Positions 46,218 through 55,723 of a DNA stretch of 64,000 nucleotides are shown piece by piece. Numbering within the stretch: the first letter of the stretch is position 1; every line of letters begins with the position of its first letter. A model generated the notes under the pieces. That model was not told the DNA's origin. It saw only the letters and a program-made list of their open reading frames with translations, and searched no databases. Source of the stretch: Pseudobdellovibrionaceae bacterium (GTDB lineage: Bacteria; Bdellovibrionota; Bdellovibrionia; Bdellovibrionales; UBA1609); assembly GCA_020635055.1 (NCBI GenBank), contig JACKAN010000015.1:29934-93933 (forward strand), in the 5' to 3' direction. Made by a program: the position numbers and the translations under genes.

Positions 46218-46398
46218 TTAATTAAAAAAATTGAGACAGTGGTGTGAAAAAGAAAGCTCCATCGTTTCTTCAATCTTAAACATTTTATCGATAGCATCGA
46301 CGTGGCCATTTTCTATATAAATAATTTCGAATTTATTGAATTCCCTTATCCTTTTCAAAGTAACTGAAATAGATAATTTAGACCTTAAACCGGCCTAA
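46218..46398 (-). pseudogene. Gene fragment related to the one at 43546
   Basis: About 55 codons ending in a stop at 46218-46220, with IREFNKFEIIYIENGHVDAI and MFKIEETMELSF. It has no start codon in a good context and an upstream stop near 46398. The shared core and shared downstream DNA show that this and the 43546 fragment descend from one gene family. Confidence 0.5.
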
Positions 46399-46601
46399 TT
46401 TGTATTTCATATGAATTTAAATCGTAGATGAGCCTCATTTTATCAATTTAAGTAATTTCTAAATTTGAACATACACAAGAACAAGTATGTTAGAAACCAG
46501 TTATTGTTAACCGACATATGCACTTTTGACATTGCCCATATTCTCTGTGAAATACATTTGTTAAAAATTAAATCAGCTAAAATTATTCTTAGGAAAACTA
46601 A

Positions 46602-46800
46602 TTACCTAATCCTCTTTTTTGTAAGGTCTAAAACACCAAGATCATGCTTATTTATTAAATCAAGTGCCTCGCCCAAAAAAGCATCGACATCATCCAGCTC
46701 TTCCAACATTCTGGCAAAACTTCCGATTTTCCCGAGTATTGTAACACGATTTCTTGGTTCTTTAACTTACAAATTTCAAAATCAGTCGTTTCAATATTAC
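46602..46800 (-). pseudogene. Remnant of a TPR-like helical protein
   Basis: A 50-codon frame ending at 46602 reads RVTILGKIGSFARMLEELDD and AFLGEALDLINKHDLGVLDL, which has the spacing of tetratricopeptide-type helices. Upstream, the reading moves to another frame (EICKLKNQEIVLQY). No start is present. The opposite-strand frame here has no features of a real protein. Confidence 0.35.
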
Positions 46801-47228
46801 AATAACAGCTCTAGATGTACTTGGGGAGTTTCGCTAAAGAGTTTTAAGCGTGCTAATTATTAAAATGTGCTTATACTTTAGTCAGGTTGATTGAAATCTA
46901 ACAATTTGAATAGATAATTTGAATAGGACTAGAAAAAAGTTTTAGCCTTTTTAGCCTTTGGGTGAGTCTAATTAATATGAAGAGATTACGGAACGTTAAA
47001 CTAGATCTCTTGCAGTAAGTTAAGGGTATAATTGTTTTGAAGGCATTTCTTTAAAAACAATTGGACATTGATTCAGTCCAGTTTTTAAGAAAATTTAAGC
47101 ATTAAGGCTTGCACCCCACCCTAATTACTGACAGACTTTTATATAGGTGGTCGCGTTACTTTTTTTGAGGTGACGCTGGTAAAGAAAATATTAACAATAA
47201 CCATAAAGTTTATTGGGAGGGAGCAAGG
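46801..47228. other. Gene-free stretch before the LuxR-type gene
   Basis: No reading frame of interest. It should hold the promoter of the 47229 gene, whose GGGAGGGA ribosome-binding site lies at 47214-47221. Confidence 0.5.
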
Positions 47229-47636
47229 ATGCTCAGAGATGTACTTATCCAAAAAGGATTGTCAAACAGAGAGTCAGAAGTGGCTGAACTTGTAACACAA
47301 GGTCTTAGCAATAAAGAAGTTGCTAATCAACTATTTGTTACAGAAAAAACAGTAAAGTTTCATTTAACTAACATTTATAAAAAAATGAATGTTAAATCAA
47401 GAGCTCAGTTGATTGTGTGGTGTTTACCTCACTTGGGTTTCGTGGAGAAAGAAGAGCGTCAAGCCGCTCAGGAGCAAGCCAATGCTCAAAAAACTATCCA
47501 AAATCCCATTCAACAAAACACAATTCCGGCTGGAAGCCAGACTGTGGGTGGTTCCATAATCAATAACTCTATTCCTGGTCTAAGTAGTGGTACAGGTAAT
47601 GGTGGAAATGATGCTGGTTCCTCTTTTGGTGTGTAA
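47229..47636 (+). CDS. Single-domain LuxR/GerE-type DNA-binding protein with a low-complexity tail
   Basis: 135 residues. Residues 1-65 form a complete GerE helix-turn-helix: LSNRESEVAELVTQGLSNKE, VANQLFVTEKTVKFHLTNIY and KKMNVKSRAQLIVW. There is no receiver or ligand-binding domain. The tail (about 78-135) is rich in Gln, Asn, Gly and Ser and looks disordered. A strong GGGAGGGA site precedes the ATG. It may act alone or with a partner kinase pathway. The thioesterase gene follows 25 bases later on the same strand. Confidence 0.88.
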   Translation: MLRDVLIQKGLSNRESEVAELVTQGLSNKEVANQLFVTEKTVKFHLTNIYKKMNVKSRAQLIVWCLPHLGFVEKEERQAAQEQANAQKTIQNPIQQNTIPAGSQTVGGSIINNSIPGLSSGTGNGGNDAGSSFGV

Positions 47637-47661
47637 TTAATATTTAATAAGTAGGTAGCGA

Positions 47662-48141
47662 GTGGAGGCGAAGCCCGTTTCTCAATCACAAGTGATAATG
47701 ACGGAGATGGTGCTTCCCACTCATACAAATTCTCTAAAAACAGCTTTTGGCGGCACAATCATGTCTTGGATTGATATAGCCGCCGCTATTTCTGGACAGC
47801 GCCATTCTCAAAAACCTGTAGTTACAGCAAGTATTGATGATCTGCATTTTATTGCACCTGTAAAATCTGGCTGGGTGGTAAATCTTAAAGCCAGCGTTAA
47901 CTATGTGGCAAGAACTTCTATGGAAATTGGTGTCCGTGTCGATGCAGAAAATCCTATAACCGGTGAATATTTTCATACAGCTTCGGCTTATTTGACTTTT
48001 GTGGCTTTAAATCCTGATGGAACACCTTCAGTTATACCTAAAGTCTTACCTGAATCAACAGAAGAGAAGAAGCGCTATGAACAAGCAAAAGTTCGTCGTC
48101 AATTGCGTCTAGAAAGAAGAGAAATTTTTAGAAAAAAATAA
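47662..48141 (+). CDS. Hotdog-fold acyl-CoA thioesterase (YciA-like)
   Basis: 159 residues from a GTG at 47662; the ATG at 47698 is the alternative. The acyl-CoA thioesterase pattern is complete: MVLPTHTNSLKTAFGGTIMS, WIDIAAAISGQRHS, VVTASIDDLHFIAPVKSG and ASVNYVARTSMEIGVRVDAE. These cytosolic enzymes hydrolyse acyl-CoA. The C-terminal 35 residues are basic (VRRQLRLERREIF). Probably cotranscribed with the LuxR-type gene. Confidence 0.9.
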   Translation: MEAKPVSQSQVIMTEMVLPTHTNSLKTAFGGTIMSWIDIAAAISGQRHSQKPVVTASIDDLHFIAPVKSGWVVNLKASVNYVARTSMEIGVRVDAENPITGEYFHTASAYLTFVALNPDGTPSVIPKVLPESTEEKKRYEQAKVRRQLRLERREIFRKK

Positions 48142-49565
48142 ATTTCTTTAAATGTGCAGTGCTTCATAAAAATCTTATATATTTAAAAAAAATAATTTTA
48201 AGTTAGCTTATAGTGGTTTTTTATATAAAAGAGACAGTTGTAAATAACATTAGCCTGTAAAACCTATGTGGTGTTTTATAGAGCTTAGTTTTGCAAAATT
48301 ATGATTTAAACAAATATCGTTTTATTTGGAGTATTTATGAAGTTTATTATTTTAATATTTTTATTTTTTCCGGTTTTAGTTTTGGCCGAGTACGATGTGG
48401 AATATTTTGACAAGGCCCTTAATGGCAAGCAAAAAATAGAATTTTTACTGGGGTATCAAAATCAATCCATTACAAAATCTTTAGTTAGCACACCCTCAGC
48501 AAAAAATGACATTACTGAAAGTTCTAGTTTATTTAATTTTACTTATGGCTACGGAATTAGTGAGAGCATGGCCGTCCATGCAGCTTTGGGCTATCTTTCC
48601 TCGAAAATCACTGAAAGGAATTCTCCATCTTCTACGAATGATGCGGACACTAAAATAGCGGGATTGACCGATTTTAATATTTATTTTATTGGCAATCACG
48701 ATTCAAAAAGAGGACTGTTTCACTGGCGTTTAAATTTGGATTATGGTTTGGGTGATAATAAGAAGGAACAAGTGAGTTCTGGTCTGCCTTCTGAATATAA
48801 ATCCAATCATTGCTGTCCGGTTTAATTATTAAAAAAGCATAAGCTGAAGTCCCGGCGGATGACGGGTTACGCGAGGTAGATCCCCTATAAGGTCCTTCAG
48901 TGGCTGTTTTAAGAGGAGTAATGTGCCTACAACCGCCATTAGATCTGGGATTGAGATACTTGTCTTAAAACTAAACCTTAAGATCTGTAAAAGTAGAAAT
49001 GAAATCAACGCTACTAAAATCTGAGCTTTCACAGCATTAGCAGTGGTTCCAAGGAATTTTTTGATCTTTAAATTTTGCTTTAAAGTTTTAAAGAAAAGTT
49101 CCACTTTCCACCGTGCCTTATAAAGATCACAAATTGTCTGAACTGCTAGATCAAACCTGTTGGTAATAAAGGTCAGTCTCTTTCCTGTGTCAGGGCAGTT
49201 ATAGGAAATACGCCTGAGCTTGCCTTTGTATTTACTGCCAACAGCACTTTTTAGGTAAATTACTTGATCACACATGTGCCCTCGTGTCCGGTTCGTTGGT
49301 CGACTCTCAACAACCTTAAACTTCATATTGGCCTTTGACTTGGTGACAAAATATACACCTGTCTGGTTGAGTTCATTAAGCCATGAATAATCAATATAGC
49401 CTCGATCAACCACTACAGTAGATTTGGGAGGAAAAGAAACTTCATTTTTAATAGCCCTCATATCGTGAACTTTTCCAGGTGTGATAACAGCAAACTGAGG
49501 AAGGTCATTTGCAACATCAATCGCTGTGTGAAGCTTTGTAGCGTAAATCGTCGACGTGACACACA

Positions 49566-51104
49566 CTACTTTTGCAAGTGTGCGTAATCTTTGGGGGTAT
49601 AGGGCTCCTTGCCACTGTGCAGATCTTGGACCAGTTTTTTAAAATATTCTCTTGGGTTCACCTTATTTAATTTGCACGACTCTACTAATGAGAACAATAT
49701 CGCATTGGTTTCTGCCCCTCGTTTTGAGTGGGTGCCTAACCAAGTTTTCCTGCCTATAACTGGATTGCGCAGTAAACTCTCTTGGGAGTTATTATCTATT
49801 GGTATTAATGGATTCCCTAAAAATAATGTAAGTCCCTCATAGTTTTTCAGAAAGTAACTCATTGCTTTACCTATAGAACTTTTTGTTGAGTAGCCACCTG
49901 ACGTCTCCATAGATCTTGACTTTATTTCTTCAAATAAGGGCAACATGAGTTTTCTCAACCGCTGTGTTTTATGTGGCCAACGTTTCGTCATTTTATTCAA
50001 TCGATAGATTTTGCCATAAATCTCTATGAACAGTTTTGCCTCTTCTGGGAACTTATTTTCTGAGTCTTTAAATTTTCTCCGGGCATGAGCATTACAATAA
50101 ACATTTTTTATTAAAACTAATTTTTCTGCTTTGCGGTGGACATTACTCACTTTTACTGCTTTGCCATAACCAGAGAACACATCACTTACTAAAAACTCAC
50201 AGGCTGAGTCCTTTAAAATCTTCGAGGCCACATCACCACTTCTCGTATCATGGATCTCAAAATAACAGCTCATTCGTGTAGAAAATCCCCACAAATACCA
50301 ACTTTTATTGTAATTCCTCTCTAACATCCGATGAGGTGTCTCATCGGCGTGAAGAACTTTCTCTGAACTAACTTCTTTTTTTAATTTATCGTAGGCACCC
50401 TTTGTAAAATCGGCCAATACATGTGTTAACTCTATTAAACTTTGTGGGGGTAAGTCTAATAAACCATTTCTCTTAGCCATGCCCACATAACGCTCCACGG
50501 GAATAAGATCACAGTACTTACTCACCGCTACATCTATAATCATATCATCACTGTAACTTGAACCGGGCTTTATTCTCGGAGGGGCGGGCGCTGTTACTAT
50601 ATCCCCATGGCACTTACCACATCTATATTTATGGCGCTTCTGACGGATAACTACATATTGAGAGGGAATAACTGTTATAAATTCACTGTTTTCTGTCATC
50701 CCTGAGTCTTTCATCTCTGTTCCACAGCACTTACAGCTAGGTAAATCTTGTAACTCTACTTCGCGCTCAATAAGTGGCGCATCCGAATAACGAAGGGACG
50801 GAAGTTGAACTTTCTTTTTCTTCTTGCGGTTTTTATTTTGATGCTTTCTCTTGTCTTCAGCACTTGCTTGCTTTTCTGAACTCTTGCCAAAAAATTTATT
50901 CTTTATCGTGATGTACTGCTCTTCTATATATAAAGTTTTTTGTTTGAGCTCGTTATTGGCAACCCTCAAACGATCATTATCTTTATTGATTGTATCTATA
51001 ACTCGCCCTTGCAGATCAATAAACTCAAGCATCTCTTCTTTAGACAGTGACTCGAGTTTATGACGGGGAACTGGGGAAAATAATTGTTGTTGATTCATTA
51101 ACAA
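49566..51104 (-). CDS. tnpC: IS66-family transposase TnpC (copy 2)
   Basis: 512 residues. The organisation matches copy 1: N-terminal coiled coil, CKCCGTEM and YRCGKCHGD zinc pairs, LHADETPHRMLERNYNKSWY, FLVSDVFSGYGKAVK and IDNNSQESLLRNPVIGRKTW. Identity with copy 1 is high but far from complete, mainly in the N-terminal third. Confidence 0.94.
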   Translation of the reverse strand: MLMNQQQLFSPVPRHKLESLSKEEMLEFIDLQGRVIDTINKDNDRLRVANNELKQKTLYIEEQYITIKNKFFGKSSEKQASAEDKRKHQNKNRKKKKKVQLPSLRYSDAPLIEREVELQDLPSCKCCGTEMKDSGMTENSEFITVIPSQYVVIRQKRHKYRCGKCHGDIVTAPAPPRIKPGSSYSDDMIIDVAVSKYCDLIPVERYVGMAKRNGLLDLPPQSLIELTHVLADFTKGAYDKLKKEVSSEKVLHADETPHRMLERNYNKSWYLWGFSTRMSCYFEIHDTRSGDVASKILKDSACEFLVSDVFSGYGKAVKVSNVHRKAEKLVLIKNVYCNAHARRKFKDSENKFPEEAKLFIEIYGKIYRLNKMTKRWPHKTQRLRKLMLPLFEEIKSRSMETSGGYSTKSSIGKAMSYFLKNYEGLTLFLGNPLIPIDNNSQESLLRNPVIGRKTWLGTHSKRGAETNAILFSLVESCKLNKVNPREYFKKLVQDLHSGKEPYTPKDYAHLQK

Positions 51105-51115
51105 TTATTAAATAA

Positions 51116-51517
51116 TTATATCAATGTTTCTTGCAACTCGCTCCCACTGCGGCATTTATTTTTATTTATCTTTTTAATCTCACTTGGACTTTCAATAAAT
51201 CTTTTCTCTAAATCTGCACCCTCAAAAAATAAAGAAAACTCCGCCTGTGTTAGTACAACCTCTTTATCGTAAAATGGATTGATGCGACTAAAAAGGCCTC
51301 GCTCCATTCGTTTGCATATCAGCACTAAACCCGTACCATCATAGAAAAGACATTTACAAGCATTACGCCTCTTATTTATAAAAACAAATAAATGGCCAGA
51401 GAAGGGATCCTTCTCCAGCACATTCTTTGTCTTGCTAAACAAGGTGTCGTAACTGGCCCGCATGTCCGTTGGCTCTTTACTTACATAAATCTTGGTTCTG
51501 CGATTAATCGCTATCAT
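51116..51517 (-). CDS. tnpB: IS66 accessory protein TnpB (copy 2)
   Basis: 133 residues, same pattern as copy 1 (KIYVSKEPTDMRASYDTLFS, DPFSGHLFVFINK, CLFYDGTGLVLICKRMERGL). The start overlaps the tnpA stop by four bases. Confidence 0.93.
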   Translation of the reverse strand: MIAINRRTKIYVSKEPTDMRASYDTLFSKTKNVLEKDPFSGHLFVFINKRRNACKCLFYDGTGLVLICKRMERGLFSRINPFYDKEVVLTQAEFSLFFEGADLEKRFIESPSEIKKINKNKCRSGSELQETLI

Positions 51518-51894
51518 GCCACCTTTTTCTCCACTTTATTTAAAAATTCCACCAACTGGTCTACCTGGGAAAAGCGAATCACCCTTCCCCTTTCCCACTT
51601 CATCGTTATCGGCGACTTGCTGTTGTCTTCACTTGTTGTGGGTGATTCCACTCGTACTTCCTTAAATGTCTCAACTGGAAAGTGACCTTCTCTACGCATG
51701 CGCTTGGCTTTTCCTATTATTCCTGCCATACCCGTCTTACTCACACCAACAGATTTATAAAAATCTTTTGTCGTTCCTGACCACTGCTCCCAAGCTGATA
51801 AAATTTCCATATACAACTGGTCATCTGTAATTCGAACTCGTCCACTTTTTCCTCGAAATGTACTTATCTTTTTTCTTAATATTTCCATATCCAT
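51514..51894 (-). CDS. tnpA: IS66 accessory protein TnpA (copy 2)
   Basis: 126 residues (MDMEILRKKISTFRGKSGRV onward), with helix-turn-helix-like TTKDFYKSVGVSKTGMAGII and the conserved VIRFSQVDQLVEFLNKVEKK end. GGAGGTG precedes the start. Confidence 0.92.
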   Translation of the reverse strand: MDMEILRKKISTFRGKSGRVRITDDQLYMEILSAWEQWSGTTKDFYKSVGVSKTGMAGIIGKAKRMRREGHFPVETFKEVRVESPTTSEDNSKSPITMKWERGRVIRFSQVDQLVEFLNKVEKKVA

Positions 51895-53017
51895 TCTAAC
51901 ACCTCCATGTGTTTGGTTGTTACTTAATACAATTTAACAGTTATTTTAAATTTGAAAATGTGGGCTATATAGACGATTTACTTTGTAGCGCCCTTTCCAT
52001 GGTGGAACTGAGCCCAGGGACAAAGGCTCAAGCACAACTCAATTGTTGTTGAGTCCATGGCAAAGACATCGCCTTTTAACTTAAGGTTTTTGTGTTTTGA
52101 TGGTGCCACTTGATAAGCCCTGCCTAAAAGGTATTGGAAAAGGTCTTCAAGTACTTCTACAGGCCTACTTTTGTTAGCATCTGCCAAAGTACTTTTTCTA
52201 ACAGGGCCAAATCCAAGTTTTTTAAATTGACCGTCCTGAGTAGAAAATACACGCTCAATGGCTCTGATGCTGTCGTGTCCGGTTAATTGACCAAAGAGCA
52301 GAGATCCAAACCAAGTCCAGCAGTCTAAGGAACGTACTCCTTTGTCGCCGTTGTTTTTTGAAACGCATGATTGAAACTCTGATCTAGGAATTAACTTGAT
52401 TACTTGATGAAAAACAGTATTTTGGGCCAAGGCTTGATCTCCAGTGTGTATTTGGAAAGTAGTTTTTAGTCGAACCACCTTCAAATACCCTAGAATCGGG
52501 CCTTTTTCAATTTATGCTACGCTCCGAACCGGACAGCTATGAAATCCAATGCATTTGCGGGTCGCACGAATTTAAATGTTCAATTGGGTTATGCATTAAA
52601 CTTTGAAGGTTATAGCTTAGGGGCAGCACTCAATTCCGATCTAGTACAAAATAATATTGATATTCAGCAAAAAGATCTGAATGGCGTTACATATAACATA
52701 GAAGGACGTGGTGGGAAATCTACAGCTCTCGTTTTGTTTTTTGAAATGCCGAGTGAAAGTATTTTATGGGGTTTGGCCCTTTCTCAACACTGGGTAGAAG
52801 ATATAAAAATAGATTTGAATGGGTCACAAGTGGATAATAATGCCGGGAAAAATTATTCTAATTTTTCCGTTTACAGTCGATTGGATACGGGTCGTGGGCA
52901 AGAGTTAAATGTCAAATTTGGATATGACATATTAAAAGCTAGTGGTAATGACCCCTCTTTTGCTAGAATTAATGAAGGGTCTGGATTTTCAATTTTAACA
53001 AGCTATTCTGTAGAGTT

Positions 53018-54391
53018 TTAACTAATTTTTTTAAGAGAAATTTCTTTCGGCATAAGTTTGGGTATTTCAATAACGAATTCGGTGTTGGGAGAGTTGTTGT
53101 TTACCCAAATACGCCCATGATGTTTTTGAATTATTCCTGAGACCATTGCTAAACCTAATCCTGTACCCATTGATCCGGGCTTAGTTGTGAAAAAGGGATG
53201 GAATATATTATTTTGAATGTCTTTAGGTATACCAGATCCAGAGTCAGTAATAGTAATCTGAGTACTTTCTTTATTTTCATTAAATTGTATTTTGATCCAT
53301 TTTTTTTCTTTGTGGCTTTCCAATAGAGCATCATAAGCATTATTAATTAAGTTTATCATGACTTGTCTAATTTGAATGGGATAACAGTAAACTAAAATTT
53401 CTTTTTCTGGATTTACTAAATGAATATCTATATTGTGATATTTGAATTTAGACTTGGCCAAATCAAGACATTCTTTTGTTAATTTATACAATTCAATTTC
53501 TTCAAAATTAATACCCTTATTGTCCACGGAAAAAGCCTTGAGAACTATGATGGTTTCGCTGATCCGTAGGATGTTATTTTCGAGGCGCTGACATAAATCT
53601 TGAATTTCTGGCTTGTTAATAAAATCGGAATTTATTTTTTGCTGAATTATATTTATACCCATTTTTAATACGGCAAGAGGATTGTTAATTTCATGGGCTA
53701 TATTTGTCGAAAGCTCACCTAATGTTGCCATTCGCGCTGTGTAGGCCAACTCACTTTGTTTTTCAGTAAGTCGTTGAAGTTCATGTTGTGTATTTAAACC
53801 AAAGTTTAAACTGTCTAATGAAAAACGATGAATAGTTTTAAAAATCGCAATGGAGAAGATCATAAATACAGCAACCATAACAGACATTAAATAATGCAAG
53901 GGAGTCCCCTCATAAATCATTCTAAAAATAAAGGGCAACGCTATAGGGACAATTGAACAAATAAAAGTTATAGGTGATACGGCATAACCTGTGGTTGCCG
54001 CAGCCACCATTCCGGCCAATAAAAAACCATATAGGGCATGATGACTGAGATCCCCATGTGGCAACATGAAAAAAGAAGATATGGTCCACATGCAACCGGA
54101 ACATAAAGCTCCTAATGCGTAATAATATTCTATGTTTTTTAAAGCTTTTAAGTTTTTTATGGAATTCAATCTCTGCAAAGATTTATTTGAGATAATAAAT
54201 CGAGAAATAGTTATTATTATAATGATCAAAGTCCAAACCGTAAGTTTGGGTAAAGGTATGTAAGGGAGGGTAATATAAAAAAAAGCAAAAATGTTAGCTA
54301 TAAGACCAAAAATAAAAAATGAATTTTGTTTTAATAACAAATGCAGTCTTTTGTTTTCAAAATTTACGTGATAACTGGGCACTAGATCCAT
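53018..54391 (-). CDS. Membrane sensor histidine kinase
   Basis: 457 residues. About six hydrophobic segments occupy residues 25-200 and leave no large sensor domain outside the membrane. The phosphoacceptor region reads MATLGELSTNIAHEINNPLA, and the ATPase domain has the N box (MINLINNAYDALLESH), ITDSGSGIPKDI (G1), FHPFFTTKPGSMGTGLGLAM (F and G2) and a C-terminal barrel end. No response regulator is adjacent. It converges on the broken outer membrane protein gene with a four-base overlap, so its 3' end is shared. Confidence 0.93.
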   Translation of the reverse strand: MDLVPSYHVNFENKRLHLLLKQNSFFIFGLIANIFAFFYITLPYIPLPKLTVWTLIIIIITISRFIISNKSLQRLNSIKNLKALKNIEYYYALGALCSGCMWTISSFFMLPHGDLSHHALYGFLLAGMVAAATTGYAVSPITFICSIVPIALPFIFRMIYEGTPLHYLMSVMVAVFMIFSIAIFKTIHRFSLDSLNFGLNTQHELQRLTEKQSELAYTARMATLGELSTNIAHEINNPLAVLKMGINIIQQKINSDFINKPEIQDLCQRLENNILRISETIIVLKAFSVDNKGINFEEIELYKLTKECLDLAKSKFKYHNIDIHLVNPEKEILVYCYPIQIRQVMINLINNAYDALLESHKEKKWIKIQFNENKESTQITITDSGSGIPKDIQNNIFHPFFTTKPGSMGTGLGLAMVSGIIQKHHGRIWVNNNSPNTEFVIEIPKLMPKEISLKKIS

Positions 54392-54481
54392 AAAACACTT
54401 TCGGTTTATTTAGTGAAAAATATGACATTAAGCTTCACATATAATGAAATTCTAATAAAAACAGACTAGAGTTAAGTCATA

Positions 54482-55723
54482 TTACTTAGTTAAGAAGTGG
54501 CTCCACTTGCCCATTTGTCCAGGAGTTAAGTTTACATAACAAATAGTACCCTTGCTTGAAACTTCGGTGCGAACAATTTTAGAGTCGCGACCCAGTTCGT
54601 AAATGCGGTACTCTTCTTGTTTTGGAAAAAAAAGCTCTACTTCCTTGTGAAGATTTTTAACACTTTCTGCCATTATCCTGCGTAAACGATCTATTCCCTC
54701 ACCCGTCAAGGCTGAAGAAAAAACTCTAGGTTTTCTGTCAACTTTTACTTGTTGTTCTATGGTAGATTTATCGACTTTATTGAAAACATAAATAATAGGT
54801 TTTTCGCTCCACTCAAATTCTTTAATTAAATGATCAATGACTTCAAGATGCTTTTGCATCTGATTTGAAGAAATATCAACGACTACAACAAGGATGTCTG
54901 CATAAGCTGACTCCTCTAATGTGGCCTTAAAAGCCTCTATAAGTTGAGGGGGTAAGTTTCGAATAAAACCAACGGTGTCTGTAATTACCGCCTCTGAAAT
55001 TTCTGGCAAATGAACCTTTCGTGTGGTGGGATCGAGAGTGGCAAAAACTTGATCTTTAACAAAGACATCGGATTGTGTAAGTCGATTTAGCAAAGTGCTT
55101 TTTCCAGAATTTGTGTAGCCAATTAAGGCAAATTGTGGAACTTCGTTACGCTGTCTTTTTTGTCTGTATTGTTGTCTGTTTTTTTTGACAATTTCTAATT
55201 TTTTCTTAATCTGTTTTACTCGATTGTGAATGCGACGTCGATCCATTTCTAGGGCCGATTCACCGGGACCCCGTGTACCTATTCCACCACCTAATCGAGA
55301 GAGTGAGCCTTGCCATGCGCCGACCATGCGAGGAAGTTGATCCAACATTAATGCAAGTTCTACTTGTAGCTTTCCTTCATAAGTTTGTGCTCTTTGTGAA
55401 AAAATATCTAAAATTAATTGGTTTCGATCTAACACCCTAACGCCGATTTCCTGTTCTAAATTACGGCTTTGAACTCCACTTAGATGATGGTCGATAACTA
55501 CTAAATTGGCTTCTGTATGTGTAGCTAATTCATTAATTTCTAAAGTTTTACCTTTGCCAATCAAAGTGGAGGGATTAAACTTTTCCAAAACTTGGGCGGT
55601 AGTACCAACAACTTCTCCACCAGCTGCATAAACTAAATCTTCTAATTCGGCTAAACTTTCTTTTAGCTCCATATAAGAGTCCGCTTTAAGGCCTACACCT
55701 ACTACAATGGCCTTATCAGACAT
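54482..55723 (-). CDS. hflX: Ribosome-associated GTPase HflX
   Basis: 413 residues, usual length. The N-terminal HflX domain (FNPSTLIGKGKTLEINELA, DRNQLILDIFSQRAQTYEGK), the glycine-rich LSRLGGGIGTRGPGES at about 141-156, a helical linker, then the G domain with GYTNSGKST (202-210), ATLDPTTRKV, TDTVGFIRNLP and VFNKVDK. HflX splits stalled ribosomes. The start overlaps the maeB stop by eight bases, so the two are cotranscribed. Confidence 0.95.
   Translation of the reverse strand: MSDKAIVVGVGLKADSYMELKESLAELEDLVYAAGGEVVGTTAQVLEKFNPSTLIGKGKTLEINELATHTEANLVVIDHHLSGVQSRNLEQEIGVRVLDRNQLILDIFSQRAQTYEGKLQVELALMLDQLPRMVGAWQGSLSRLGGGIGTRGPGESALEMDRRRIHNRVKQIKKKLEIVKKNRQQYRQKRQRNEVPQFALIGYTNSGKSTLLNRLTQSDVFVKDQVFATLDPTTRKVHLPEISEAVITDTVGFIRNLPPQLIEAFKATLEESAYADILVVVVDISSNQMQKHLEVIDHLIKEFEWSEKPIIYVFNKVDKSTIEQQVKVDRKPRVFSSALTGEGIDRLRRIMAESVKNLHKEVELFFPKQEEYRIYELGRDSKIVRTEVSSKGTICYVNLTPGQMGKWSHFLTK

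Larger units (their letters stand above)
49543..51981 (-). mobile_element. IS66-family element, copy 2 (2,439 bp)
   Basis: Ends GTAAATCGTCGACG (49543) and ATAGACGATTTAC (to 51981) are inverted repeats. The target duplication TTTGTAGC is perfect (49535-49542 and 51982-51989). All three genes are intact. Confidence 0.95.
48829..52484 (-). pseudogene. IS4-family transposase, split by IS66
   Basis: The N-terminal part (52484 to 51982: DUF4372-type start, then GDVFAMDSTTIELCLSLCPW with the first Asp) joins to 49534-48829 (TVVVDRGYIDYSWLNELNQT with the second Asp, and YKARWKVELFFKTLKQNLKI with the Glu in the YREK-like region). The restored protein has 402 residues. IS66 cuts between the first and second catalytic residues, so this copy cannot make an active enzyme. 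Confidence 0.92.
48808..52541 (-). mobile_element. IS4-family element containing an IS66 element
   Basis: Ends CATTGCTGTCCGGTTT (48808) and, read inward from 52541, CATAGCTGTCCGGTTC are inverted repeats with two mismatches. The target duplication AAATCCAAT is perfect (48799-48807 and 52542-52550). Without IS66 and one of its target copies the element is about 1,287 bp. Confidence 0.92.
48337..53021 (+). pseudogene. Outer membrane protein gene split by an IS4/IS66 nested insertion
   Basis: 48337-48807 and 52551-53021 join in frame once the insertion and one 9-bp target copy are removed, giving 313 residues. The junction reads GLPSEYKSNAFAGRTNLN. The first part has a signal peptide ending near VLAE and barrel strands (SSLFNFTYGYGISESMAVHA); the second carries the remaining strands and the aromatic C-terminus (ILTSYSVEF). 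A single insertion event broke it, since both halves otherwise show no damage. The last four bases overlap the converging kinase gene. Confidence 0.9.

Noticed and set aside
46465..46863. 132-codon plus-strand frame
   Set aside because: Antisense to a TPR-like remnant; its serine runs reflect the acidic codons on the other strand.
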